From Gracilariopsis chorda (Eukaryota > Rhodophyta > Florideophyceae > Gracilariales > Gracilariaceae), in the NCBI GenBank assembly GCA_003194525.1, contig NBIV01000458.1, forward strand, positions 1 through 33,524: a stretch of DNA of 33,524 nt, given 5' to 3'. The stretch's first letter is position 1, and each line of letters starts with the position of its first letter. The notes below the pieces were generated by a model, which saw only the letters and a list, made by a program, of their open reading frames with translations, was not told the origin of the DNA and ran no database searches. The translations under genes were made by a program, and so were the position numbers. Below are positions 9,652 through 17,733 of the stretch, in pieces.

Positions 9652-10485
9652 ACGCACATTATCCAACCTGTCTCTGATGTTGAACCTGAGGCACATAGTT
9701 TGTGTTTAAGTTCATCAGCAGAATTCTGTTCCATAGAAACAATCAATCTCGTGTCTGATGTAGAATTGGAAACCGAGAGGGTTCGTGACTCAGTCGAACA
9801 TGTTACTGAGATGGAATCAGGAACACAAAGCGACAGTGACGTTATTGACCTTGTGTCCGAAGGAGAATCTGAGACATCTACCGGTGTAAAAGGGGAGGAT
9901 TGCGGGGGAGAGCCCTCCAATGGCAATGGAAACGTGACAAGTCGAACAGAAGCTGCCTGGAGGTTTAGAATCAAGGCTCTGAAGAAAAAGAACCCGAGAA
10001 TCTTTGATAACAAGGAAGCGCGGATGGAAATTCGCACCAAAGCGAAGCAGGGCCACACGGTTTACATGGGAATCGGGGTGGACACTTCAAATTGCGATGG
10101 ACTTAGAAGCGTTATGGATTTCGTTTGCTGTCCAGAATTCAACTTAAACCCGAGTGAGAGGTGGAAAAAAGAGTTGAGGACAACTGTGTCTCAGTTATTG
10201 CGTTGGTGCGTGGCCAACTCTGCTTGCCACAAATACGACGTTTGGAAACGGAGCGCCTTGTTCGAAAATGTGTCGAACAAGACTCTTGTGGAAACGTTTC
10301 TTGGATATTTTCTTGAGCGCTGTTCCACCCGAACTTTCTACTCAAAAGCAGAACAGCTTTCCGCCATATGCGAGGCAGCTCGCCCTACCCTCAATGAAAG
10401 CCAAAGGGGGAAACTTGGCGAAGTTATCGCCATCCTCGACAGCATTGGGCACAGGACAAGAGCAGTGGCTTTTACAAAACTCTAG
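9322..10485 (+). CDS. Truncated recombinase-like protein with three SIM-like repeats (gene 3)
   Basis: 387 residues. Residues 1-110 are the shared N-terminus. Residues 111-195 are acidic and contain three related motifs, each a hydrophobic tetrapeptide followed by Ser and acidic residues: IIQPVSDVE (113-121), INLVSDVELE (141-150) and VIDLVSEGESE (174-184). The last is a textbook SUMO-interacting motif. Residues ~215-350 match the core-binding-type region of genes 1 and 2 (NCDGLRSVMDF, TTVSQLLRWCV, YDVWKRSALF). The frame then ends in TAG at 10485, before any box I, box II or Tyr region, and none is visible in any frame before the neighbouring kinase gene. It is therefore a binding-half protein by design or truncation. 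It could compete with, or recruit partners to, gene 1 sites. This is inference. Confidence 0.62.
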   Translation: MATHTAHEILDHSKRLSCSSSTPAHISPVHFAGMDAISFEEFKSVHDLPHEYDAVTPQHNLRRRSTEAVTPRSVGDMKLRIRPQLRKKSSRKKLSKMSNLCFRSSKGPTSTHIIQPVSDVEPEAHSLCLSSSAEFCSIETINLVSDVELETERVRDSVEHVTEMESGTQSDSDVIDLVSEGESETSTGVKGEDCGGEPSNGNGNVTSRTEAAWRFRIKALKKKNPRIFDNKEARMEIRTKAKQGHTVYMGIGVDTSNCDGLRSVMDFVCCPEFNLNPSERWKKELRTTVSQLLRWCVANSACHKYDVWKRSALFENVSNKTLVETFLGYFLERCSTRTFYSKAEQLSAICEAARPTLNESQRGKLGEVIAILDSIGHRTRAVAFTKL

Positions 10486-10623
10486 TCATCTGCTTATTGG
10501 ATAGGCTTCTGTTCTAACTGTGTTGCTGTATATCTCGGAGCACCGAGCATTTAGTCATTGCAGTCCGTCTCCGAGCACTACTTTGTCCGGTACATTTGAC
10601 CCAGCTCAAGCTGCAAAGTGATG

Positions 10624-10629
10624 AATAAA
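10624..10629 (+). terminator. Polyadenylation signal of gene 3
   Basis: AATAAA, 139 bases after the stop of gene 3 and 24 bases short of the stop codon of the opposing kinase gene, so the two 3' ends nearly touch or overlap. Confidence 0.5.
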
Positions 10630-10652
10630 GGCCTGTGCCCCCATACCAGAAA

Positions 10653-11438
10653 CTACTGTTTCCCACATGGATCATTGATAACGTTCAAATACTCTTCCAG
10701 TTTCTGCAGCGCAAAGATATCGTTTTCAACTTCTGAAGTCACAACACCCGTTCGGTAAAAGCCCAATGTCCCAGTCTTAGATCCCAACGGCTCTCCTTCG
10801 CGGCGACATGAATCAAAATCTATGAGCACTGGAGTATTACAGCCGTCGAACATCACGTTGTCTGGGCTAATATCATTGTGACAGAAACCTAAAGCGTGCA
10901 AGTGCTGAATTCCCTTCTTAACTGACTGGATACAAGAGGCTTTATCGACTTTACGCGGACAACCATCGACGCGTTCGCGCAGGGTCTCACTGTATCGCTC
11001 GAAACAGAGCCCAACGATGTATCCGTCTTTGACCTCACACCCCAAATACTTTGCTATGTTAGGGTGAGGGGATTTTCTCAAGATCTCACATACTTTGGCT
11101 TCCTCACGCATCACTTTCCACAGTTGAGTGTCTTCTTCGCTTTCCTCGCATGTATACATCATCACATTTGGCCGCTTTATGTAAACCTTATCCCTTGGTG
11201 ATACTGAGACATTGGTGAAGCTGTCTACATCAAAACGAGGATTAATATCGTTCCTGTCAATTTCCCGACCGTTTAATGCATGAAGATCGAGGCTTTGTAA
11301 GTCCGAATCATATACCCGACGTGGAATTGTGGTAACAAAGACTTTCTCTTGGTCTGTGTAGAGAACGGCTGTGAAAGAAAACTTCACGACTCCCTCTTCT
11401 CCCAGCTCATATATAAATTCGGTCTTGAGCAGCTTCAT
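10653..11438 (-). CDS. Compact Ser/Thr protein kinase-like protein
   Basis: 261 residues, ATG at 11438, stop TAG. Candidate ATP-site Lys88 in VYIKRP; alphaC Glu in REEAKVCEIL (~112-120); PHPNIAKYLG (125-134). Catalytic loop HNDISPDN, with H187, D189 and N194. Metal-binding DFD (207-209) stands in place of DFG. Activation segment GSKTGTLGF; helix F-like ENDIFALQKLEEYL near the end. The C-lobe is short and no APE motif is seen. The pattern HND(I)xPxNxM followed by IDFDSC-REGE-LG is one I remember from a family common in filamentous fungi; this is from memory and unchecked. All key catalytic residues are present except Gly of DFG, so activity is plausible. It lies tail-to-tail with gene 3 and may belong to the same mobile or variable cluster, but no shared boundary proves that. 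Confidence 0.8.
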   Translation of the reverse strand: MKLLKTEFIYELGEEGVVKFSFTAVLYTDQEKVFVTTIPRRVYDSDLQSLDLHALNGREIDRNDINPRFDVDSFTNVSVSPRDKVYIKRPNVMMYTCEESEEDTQLWKVMREEAKVCEILRKSPHPNIAKYLGCEVKDGYIVGLCFERYSETLRERVDGCPRKVDKASCIQSVKKGIQHLHALGFCHNDISPDNVMFDGCNTPVLIDFDSCRREGEPLGSKTGTLGFYRTGVVTSEVENDIFALQKLEEYLNVINDPCGKQ

Positions 11439-12033
11439 GGTTTACGTTCGTGTTTGGCTTAGATTTCCAAGTGCGTTAGAAACGTACTCAGTCGATAAAT
11501 GGATGATGTTGTCAACCTTTCGGGTACAGTGAACAGGGTTGAAGGATGCTGTTGGTACCATAGATACAGGACGTTTGCTATCGAATAGTATGCGACCGGT
11601 AACCCTTCAACCGTTTAACGCTTCCGTTTCAGACAAAACACATCATTTACCTTCGTAACAAATGCCAGTAGGTACGGAGGTACCAACGGTACATGATGCA
11701 CAGATAGCCTTGCTCGTAGACCCCCATCAGTCTCCGGCTGCTAGGGGTCTCTTACTGGAGCGCCAAACGCAACTTACCGTCGTGCATTTGGTGCGACCGT
11801 TCACGTACGAAGGGTGCACCATGGGAACTTCGTAACACCACAGTGTAGAGGTCAACGGCCCCCTCAGGGCCGTTCCAAACAAGCGTCCTGGCGTACCAGC
11901 GTACCAGAGTTTTGACACTTGTACGACAGTAGTTCGCCCTCCGACAATCAAAACATCATAGGGATCCCAAGTAGTAGTTCAGCTCTTAATTCGACAACTT
12001 CCGAAATTTTGGTGAAGCACCTCCACCAAAACG
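11439..12033. other. Intergenic between kinase and piggyBac element
   Basis: No supported gene. GGTACC/GGTAAC/GGTACG words recur between 11550 and 11690, as they do upstream of the recombinase-like genes. A short direct repeat (GCGTACCA twice) lies near 11890-11905. The stretch ends at the left TTAA of the piggyBac element. Confidence 0.5.
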
Positions 12034-12037
12034 TTAA

Positions 12038-12050
12038 CCCTTTTGAACCG
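12038..12050 (+). repeat. Left terminal inverted repeat of piggyBac element
   Basis: CCCTTTTGAACCG immediately inside TTAA. Pairs with 15801-15813 at 12 of 13 bases. Confidence 0.93.
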
Positions 12051-12060
12051 AAACGATTAT

Positions 12061-12169
12061 CGCTACTATACTAGCGTTAAGGTGAAAGCCTTATTGGCTT
12101 GCGACGAAAACAACTGGTTCTCTGCTCGCCAGGTGTCTTCAAAGCTTAAAGCTAGTATACTAGCGTTAA
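12061..12169 (+). repeat. Subterminal palindromic repeats, left end
   Basis: CGCTACTATACTAGCG at 12061-12076 and GCTAGTATACTAGC at 12151-12164 (a perfect palindrome). Both are followed by GTTAA, giving the shared word TAGCGTTAA. The right end has GCTACCATAGTAGC at 15774-15787. Their repetition and symmetric spacing from the termini suggest transposase binding sites. Confidence 0.65.
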
Positions 12170-12233
12170 AGATTACTTTGTTCTCATTGGCTTTCACATG
12201 ATTTTATGATGATGACAACCAATTAGAACAGTC

Positions 12234-12239
12234 TATATA
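12234..12239 (+). promoter_or_regulatory. TATA box of piggyBac transposase
   Basis: TATATA in GTCTATATAGGG, with CCAAT at 12219-12223 just upstream. A short upstream frame beginning ATG at 12304 (11 codons) lies between this and the transposase start. Confidence 0.55.
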
Positions 12240-12434
12240 GGGAGATATGAGCCACAATCAGAGCGCTCTTTGCCACCCGCATTTCATTGCAAATTCATGC
12301 ATAATGCAGAACAACGAGACACAACTTGAAGCCTCATAACGCAGTCAAAAGTGCCCCAAAATGAACAGACTACCACCAAATATACTGACCCAATCTTACT
12401 TCTCCCATCCGCTGTTGGTACGTTGTTCGCGGAA

Positions 12435-14525
12435 ATGAACGGTTCTACATCTAACGCCACTGCACAATTCAATGACGTAGAATGCAACTTTCACGAAGCT
12501 GGTGAAATAGACTGGCAGAAAACGGACGACGAAGAGTTTCTGGTCATTGCTTTGGGAGCAGCTGAAAAACAATCTGTATACGATACAGTGCCGTATTGCT
12601 CTTTGTGGCGCAACAGAAGTGGGTTATATTTGGCAAAGTCAGAACTTATACAACGTACTTATTCTCACAGGGATGAACTGGGATTGCTTGGGTTATTCTT
12701 GAATGAATCCTTTTTAGAATGTGTACGTGAGTGGACTAGTAAAGAACTTGTAAAGCGTGAGCAGAGAAGTAAGGCATTGAGAATGGACGAACTACTTGCG
12801 TATCTTGGGCGGGAACTAGCTACATCTATACATCGTCTCAATCATCTTCGAGATTACTGTTCAAATTCAGACCTCTTAGGGATACCATTTTTTAAACAGA
12901 ATATGGGACGGGATAAGTTTATGAACATCCTAGCTTCGCTCCGTCTGTATCCTTGTTATGATCCCGATGCTGCCGTTCTTGACCCGTTGTGGCACAGCCG
13001 TCAGCTTCTTGAACATTTTGCAAGAAATGCAGCTACAATTGCGATTCCTGTTGGTGTGAGTTCTCTTGACGAAAACACAGTACGATGTAAAGGTCGTACT
13101 GGGGCTCGATCTTATATGAAATCGAAACCGGTCAAGTTTGGGATTCGCTTTTACGCTGTGGTGGGTTGGTCACACGCATATTTACATAGCGTGCAAGATA
13201 ATGGTTCTGGGAATAAGTCAGGTCAATCGCCTGTACAGCGATACACATATACATTTAGAAATCTCGGAGGTGCTGTGGAACGAAAAGTGGACGGAACACT
13301 GGTTGGTAAATCTACTTCGTCGGCGTTATGGTGCGCCAAAATGGCGCATCAGACACAACTGCACCCTACACCTTCTTGTGGACGTTTGATGGTAATGGAC
13401 AACTTCTACACACGCCACGTCCTTGCCCGTCAGTTACTTTGCCTTAGCGATGGGGAGTGCAGAGTTTTGGGTACTGTTCGTTTTACCAACATTGACGGAA
13501 TGAACAGACCAGCGCTGAAAGAGGCCATCGAGAGCCTCAAACATGCAAATCGTGGTTTCTGGCGTTTAGTTCAAGTGTTACAGAGAGAAGGTAGCGCAAA
13601 CATGCCGGTATCAGTCGCAGAGAAAACAGGTTTTGTCGTTTTCAAAGACAGAGCAGTTATGTCGTTTTACTCAAATGATCTCGCGGATACGCCAAGGTTA
13701 CGCATTCACGCACCGGATCCACATGCTGTTACATGCGTGCACGGACTTGCGCCTTTACAACGTTGGGTTGGACATGAATCTGTACGGCGAACAACCTTAC
13801 AAGTTCCTGCAATTATCGTTGCTTACAACCTTTTTATGAATGCTGTAGACAGGTTCGATCAATTTCGATCGACTTCGGCGACGTTGAGAAAGGAGGAGCG
13901 AGTTTCAATGAGCCTTCCTACCTTCATCCTGGATGCGAGTATTATCAACGCCCACGCATTATTGAACGCAATCAGCAAGAAAGGAGGCACTATTATTGAC
14001 CTTCAAGTCATGAAACAGAGGATAATCAAACAGCTTGTATCGGACCACGTTACATACCAACAACAACGAGCGTCAATTTCGTCACCTACATGCCGTGAAG
14101 ACGCTGCTTGTCTCCGTGTCAGGCAAGGTGTGGAAAGAAGAGACCATCATATTTTGCTCGAAACTGAGGGCAAGCGTAGCGTACGGTGTTTGCTGTGCAA
14201 AGCCCTGTCAAGATCTAACCCAGGGTACACTATCTACTCCTGTACGGAGTGCAAGTGTGGATTCCAAGTCAATTGCTTCGCACTTTTCCATCAGAAAAAG
14301 GCGTTCCGAAATGTTCGTCCTGATATATACAACGCAATGAAATCTGCCGAGGTTGTACTGTCATCCTCATTACATCGCAATAGAAGAAACAAAGTTACCG
14401 CAACCCTGAAAAACGTCCGACTGCTGTACAAGAAGTACAACTATTGTTCTTTGAACCCCATATACGCACCACATTCATCTGGCCAAAGTCGTCTGATTCC
14501 TTCCAATGCGCATCGTGGTATTTGA
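12435..14525 (+). CDS. piggyBac transposase
   Basis: 696 residues from the first in-frame ATG at 12435; the frame is open 28 codons further upstream but has no ATG there. The domain is of DDE_Tnp_1_7 type. First Asp in SLDENTVRCKGR (D212), followed by the typical SYMKSKPVKFGI. Second Asp in LMVMDNFYT (D322). Third in NAVDRFDQF (D472, with D475 close by). The C-terminus carries the Cys-rich finger typical of the family: CLLC, then CTECKCGFQVNCFALFH. It cuts the element out at TTAA without leaving a footprint. No stops, frameshifts or missing catalytic residues. Its 3' end overlaps the end of the opposing small gene by 85 bases, so any shared terminator must serve both strands. Confidence 0.95.
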   Translation: MNGSTSNATAQFNDVECNFHEAGEIDWQKTDDEEFLVIALGAAEKQSVYDTVPYCSLWRNRSGLYLAKSELIQRTYSHRDELGLLGLFLNESFLECVREWTSKELVKREQRSKALRMDELLAYLGRELATSIHRLNHLRDYCSNSDLLGIPFFKQNMGRDKFMNILASLRLYPCYDPDAAVLDPLWHSRQLLEHFARNAATIAIPVGVSSLDENTVRCKGRTGARSYMKSKPVKFGIRFYAVVGWSHAYLHSVQDNGSGNKSGQSPVQRYTYTFRNLGGAVERKVDGTLVGKSTSSALWCAKMAHQTQLHPTPSCGRLMVMDNFYTRHVLARQLLCLSDGECRVLGTVRFTNIDGMNRPALKEAIESLKHANRGFWRLVQVLQREGSANMPVSVAEKTGFVVFKDRAVMSFYSNDLADTPRLRIHAPDPHAVTCVHGLAPLQRWVGHESVRRTTLQVPAIIVAYNLFMNAVDRFDQFRSTSATLRKEERVSMSLPTFILDASIINAHALLNAISKKGGTIIDLQVMKQRIIKQLVSDHVTYQQQRASISSPTCREDAACLRVRQGVERRDHHILLETEGKRSVRCLLCKALSRSNPGYTIYSCTECKCGFQVNCFALFHQKKAFRNVRPDIYNAMKSAEVVLSSSLHRNRRNKVTATLKNVRLLYKKYNYCSLNPIYAPHSSGQSRLIPSNAHRGI

Positions 14526-14926
14526 ACTCGTTTCCCCTTCCCTAGGAAGCCATGTCTTTCGTACGTGAACGCCTTATACGCAGATTTCCGTGCATGGTTA
14601 TTGTCCTCCTTTGTTTTACCAAGAGCAGGATAACAATGCGCTACTTTCTCGACGACTGTCGGACCTAGCTGCATCCAGTAGCACGGAGTTCCACCACAGA
14701 TACGGCATGCAATGTCCTCATTGTGAGTGGTAATAGGCGGAATGAAACGCAGTACTGCGTTTACTTCAACGGTGCTCGAAACACTTGTGGGTTCAAGGGC
14801 CATATTGAAGGTTTTGGTTTTCTGTGAAGTCTCATACTGGCGTTTCGATGTGTGGCTCTCATTTGAGCGGCACGCGCAAAGTGATGCTTTGATGGAGTTG
14901 TAGAGACAAAGTTGAAAGTGGCTCAT
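14441..14926 (-). CDS. Second piggyBac-borne gene, Cys-cluster protein of unknown function
   Basis: 161 residues if started at the ATG at 14926. The frame is open further upstream into the minisatellite, where the translation is low-complexity, so I prefer this start; the ATG at 14803 is an alternative. The conserved-looking part has C-x2-C-x4-C-x-W (CRICGGTPCYW, residues 74-84), then SAYKAFTYERHGFLGKGKR and a tail with IPRCALEGIRRLWP and AYMGF. From memory, small proteins with a Cys/Trp cluster followed by HG-LG-G-R and P-C...IR..(F/W)P...Y.GF occur repeatedly in stramenopile and other algal genomes, often near transposons; I cannot verify that here. It lies wholly inside the element and is convergent with the transposase, so it is probably cargo or an accessory factor. 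Confidence 0.62.
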   Translation of the reverse strand: MSHFQLCLYNSIKASLCACRSNESHTSKRQYETSQKTKTFNMALEPTSVSSTVEVNAVLRFIPPITTHNEDIACRICGGTPCYWMQLGPTVVEKVAHCYPALGKTKEDNNHARKSAYKAFTYERHGFLGKGKRVQIPRCALEGIRRLWPDECGAYMGFKEQ

Positions 14927-14980
14927 GTTTGGTGCCTGTTCGTTTTCTTGCAGAATATGGTTTCCAGCTTGCATAGCGAA

Positions 14981-15139
14981 CAGCGGCAGCACAGCGACGG
15001 CGCACAGCGGCAGCACAGCGACGGCGGCAAAGCGGCAACGCAAAGCGGTAGCACAGCGGCGGCGCACAGCGCCAGCGCAGAGGCGGTGCACAGCCGTAGC
15101 TCAGCGCCGGCGCACAGCGGCTGCGGCAGCGCACGGCCA
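14981..15139. repeat. GC-rich imperfect tandem repeat (12/24-base periodicity)
   Basis: Begins CAGCGGCAGCACAGCGACGG and repeats with drift in units of about 12 or 24 bases rich in CAGCGGC and CACAGC. It runs into the 19-base array that follows. Confidence 0.7.
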
Positions 15140-15348
15140 CAGCGGCGGCGCCCGGTTACAGCGGCGGCGCCCGGTTACAGCGGCGGCACCCGGTTACAGC
15201 GGCGGCGCCCGGCTACAGCGGCGGCGCCCGGTTACAGCGGCGGCGCACGGCCACAGCAGCAGCGCCCTGTTACAGCGGTGGCGCACGGCCAAAGCGGCGG
15301 CCCTCGGTTACAGCAGCAGTGCGCGGTCACAGCGGCATTGCATGGCTG
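15140..15348. repeat. 19-bp minisatellite, 11 units, inside piggyBac
   Basis: Eleven units of 19 bases, consensus CAGCGGCGGCGCCCGGTTA, with increasing divergence to the right. Because 19 is not a multiple of three, all plus-strand frames read through the same 19-residue protein repeat in a different phase, which explains the long low-complexity frames on both strands here. I treat those frames as by-products. Confidence 0.9.
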
Positions 15349-15619
15349 CAGCGGCTGCAGCGATGGCGCACGGCGGCAGCCGCGGGGCGTGGCGGCAGCG
15401 GCGCGAGGTTGCGGTGGCGCGAGGCTGCGGAGGCTCACAATGCTGTGCGTTTGGCGCGTGGGCGCGCGACTGCACGCGGAACGGCAGGTGCGTAAGAGTT
15501 TGCGGCTGCGTGTGGCGTGGCAGCGGTGTGAGCGTGGACGGCGCGGCGGCGCAGCTGCTGGCGATCCAGTGGGGTTTGGTAGGAGAGAACTCGAATGTAC
15601 AAGTGATAGTATCCGATTG

Positions 15620-15660
15620 CGGTGGTATGTGAAGTTTTCAGAAGACTTCACATTCCACCG
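15620..15660. repeat. Hairpin near right end of piggyBac element
   Basis: Inverted repeat with 16-base arms (15620-15635 and 15645-15660, one mismatch) and a 9-base loop. Left arm CGGTGGTATGTGAAGT. Confidence 0.75.
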
Positions 15661-15773
15661 CGCTGCGCAGAAGTCATCATATTGTGTTTTATGGCTCTCG
15701 CAGAATGCATCTGACGGAAATTAATTGAATCCTGAGCTTACAAGCGCTCCATTCCAATTGGATAGTTCTTATT

Positions 15774-15813
15774 GCTACCATAGTAGCGTTTAGAATTCTC
15801 CGGCTCAAAAGGG
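15774..15813 (-). repeat. Right terminus of piggyBac element
   Basis: Terminal inverted repeat at 15801-15813 (CGGCTCAAAAGGG), preceded by the subterminal near-palindrome GCTACCATAGTAGC at 15774-15787. TTAA follows at 15814. Confidence 0.9.
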
Positions 15814-16152
15814 TTAATCTCTCAAAAACCAATAGAAGTATTTTGGTTCTCATACGTGCCTCAGATTCGCAACACAATCAACTTGCAAGAACTCACCCCA
15901 CAAGAATCACGAAGGTTTACTTTTCGTCATATCAATAAGCTAACGTAATGGCTGTAAAAGCCCAAAAATAAAGGGTTTCAAATAGTGGCAATGTATATGT
16001 GCCCGCTTAAGCAGCTGACTGTTCACGACATACCAAAATCCGACTCTCCATCACTGTCTGGAGCAACAATTCCCGCGACAGGAACCAACAACGCTATGCG
16101 CGCTTCAGCGTTTTGAGCTTTTGCTCCTGCTTGACGCATCTCCAATCTGTTT

Positions 16153-17733
16153 TTACTGCACACAACGACGGCAAAAAATGCTTTGCTGCAGGGGCAGTTG
16201 CACAAGACGATTAATATTTCTTTCTGTCTCCTTGTAAGCAGCTGCGCGTCTTTTTGCCTTCTCTGCTTGCTTTCTACGTTTTTGATGCTCAATACGTTTC
16301 AAATGCGCTTCAATCACAGCAACTGAAGTGACATATGAACCAGCGGTTGTATGGAGTTGAACATGTCCATTCGTTTCCGCGACGGCGTTGCGTAGTAAGA
16401 TACGATGCTGCTTTTCAAACTCTGATACAAGCGCTTTCATGCTAACGTTCTCTTTCTCACTTCTTTTTGCATTTTTCAAATGCTTTTCAAGTGGTTTAAT
16501 GTTGGGACCAAGGCGTTCGATGTCCCATATTCCTGATTTGTGGAATCTGGATCGAATGTTCGTGGACGTATGGGAGCTGTAATAGGCATTATAAATGCAT
16601 TGACCGACATCAAATGCATTCAAACGTGTCTTATGGAGGGTTGCTTTGTGGAGCTTATATTGCAGAAATGATTTGTAGGAGCTGAAAACCGAGACATCCA
16701 ATGGCTGAGTCGCATGTGACGTATGCGCAGCAGCGCTATTACGACGATAATGTTATCTTTGAAGAACTATAACGTCTTGTACTGAATGGGGGATCCATGT
16801 CCATCTAAGAGTAACATTAGATTCTGGTTATTGACACCGAGATATTTCGTTTCCTCCACAAAAAACGAAGCCCATTGAAAGACAATATTAGTATCAACTC
16901 CCGGGGGGTTTCGTTTAAACAGATAACACGGCCGTAGGACGGAGTACAGCGTTTGGGTGTTGCCACGGACGGTTCTTTAATGCGCCATTTTTTCCGGGAA
17001 GTCAATCACAGGCTTGTAGGCTTTCCCACATGCACTGACAACAAACATTACCGTCACGCGATGTAGATTTCCTTTGGTGGTCAAGGCTGTCTGCTGAAGA
17101 CGCAATCCAACAACTCCAATACCCTTTCGAAAGCTCAGGCCTTTCATCTTCTCAAACGAAGCCCCGGACTGATCAGTGTTGAAAATGTAGTGTGGCTCAT
17201 GCATATTGAAGTGGTTCGTTGGCGCAGACACCCTGGCAATATGCTGCCGTAAGTTGTGCTGAGTCATTGCGTTCACCCGTTTGTCTTCCATGAGATTAGC
17301 TGGCAAGATTGCTAAGTTGTACCTTCGGATGAATCGTGTTACCCAGTTCTTCGATGGTTTGTTGTTTGAAAATGGAATTCGGGCTTGGCGTGATTGAGGC
17401 AGCATAGTAATGTACTGTTCAGCGAGATCACGAACCCCTTTTCAAGAGTGGTGTGTTGTTGTCGGCATAATATTGTACCGCTTGCGCGATGGTGGCTTCT
17501 TCATCACTGTTAGGGACAAGGGGGCGACCAAATGATTTTGGCTTCAAGTGAATATCCCGTGGTCGGAGAGGTTTGGCTTCTGGGTTTTGAGACACCCAAC
17601 AAGCATAGGCCCGACTTATTTGTCCTACTGGGACGTTGCTGCTATCAGAAATAGATTTCCCAGAGCAGTTGGTCGTTAAGCGTTCATATATTGCCATTTG
17701 GAAAACGAGATGTCTGTCGCCCATGATGCACAA
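16153..17733 (-). pseudogene. Decayed pogo/Tc5-like DDE transposase
   Basis: Coding fragments in shifting minus-strand frames. 17733-17428: helix-turn-helix region with VPVGQISRAYACW and SDEEATIAQAVQYY. 17405-16977: CENP-B/Tc5-type DNA-binding region (NNKPSKNWVTRFIRRYN) and the first catalytic Asp (YIFNTDQSG). About 16880-16790: second Asp in LLLDGHGSP. 16750-16153: HTSHATQPLDVSVFSSYK with the third Asp, then a Lys/Arg-rich tail ending CRRCVQ. Frame changes near 17435, 16980 and 16780-16750 break the gene, so it cannot make an active enzyme. No terminal inverted repeats or TA duplication found by eye. Confidence 0.85.

Larger units (their letters stand above)
12034..15817 (+). mobile_element. 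Complete piggyBac element with TTAA duplications
   Basis: The element spans 12038-15813 (3,776 bp) and is flanked by TTAA at 12034-12037 and 15814-15817, the target site used by piggyBac elements. The termini are inverted repeats of 13 bases with one mismatch: CCCTTTTGAACCG on the left and, read inward from the right, CCCTTTTGAGCCG. Ten to twelve bases further in, each end carries CGCTACTAT within a near-palindrome. It carries an uninterrupted transposase gene (+), a second small gene (-) whose 3' end overlaps it, and a GC-rich minisatellite. Intact ends and an intact transposase suggest recent insertion and possible activity. Confidence 0.94.

Noticed and set aside
3056..11438. A fungal Starship element
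   Set aside because: Starships carry a DUF3435 captain at one end of a very large element. Here I see neither defined ends nor typical cargo, and the host is not known to be a fungus.
12351..12434. piggyBac transposase starting at 12351
   Set aside because: The codon there is GTG and an in-frame stop lies upstream. The first in-frame ATG is at 12435.
15140..15348. CRISPR-like array
   Set aside because: Units are directly adjacent with no unique spacers and lie inside a eukaryotic transposon.
14859..15724. Long Ala/Arg/Gly/Gln-rich frames on both strands over the GC-rich array
   Set aside because: A 19-base repeat without stops stays open in all three frames, so these frames are by-products of the minisatellite.
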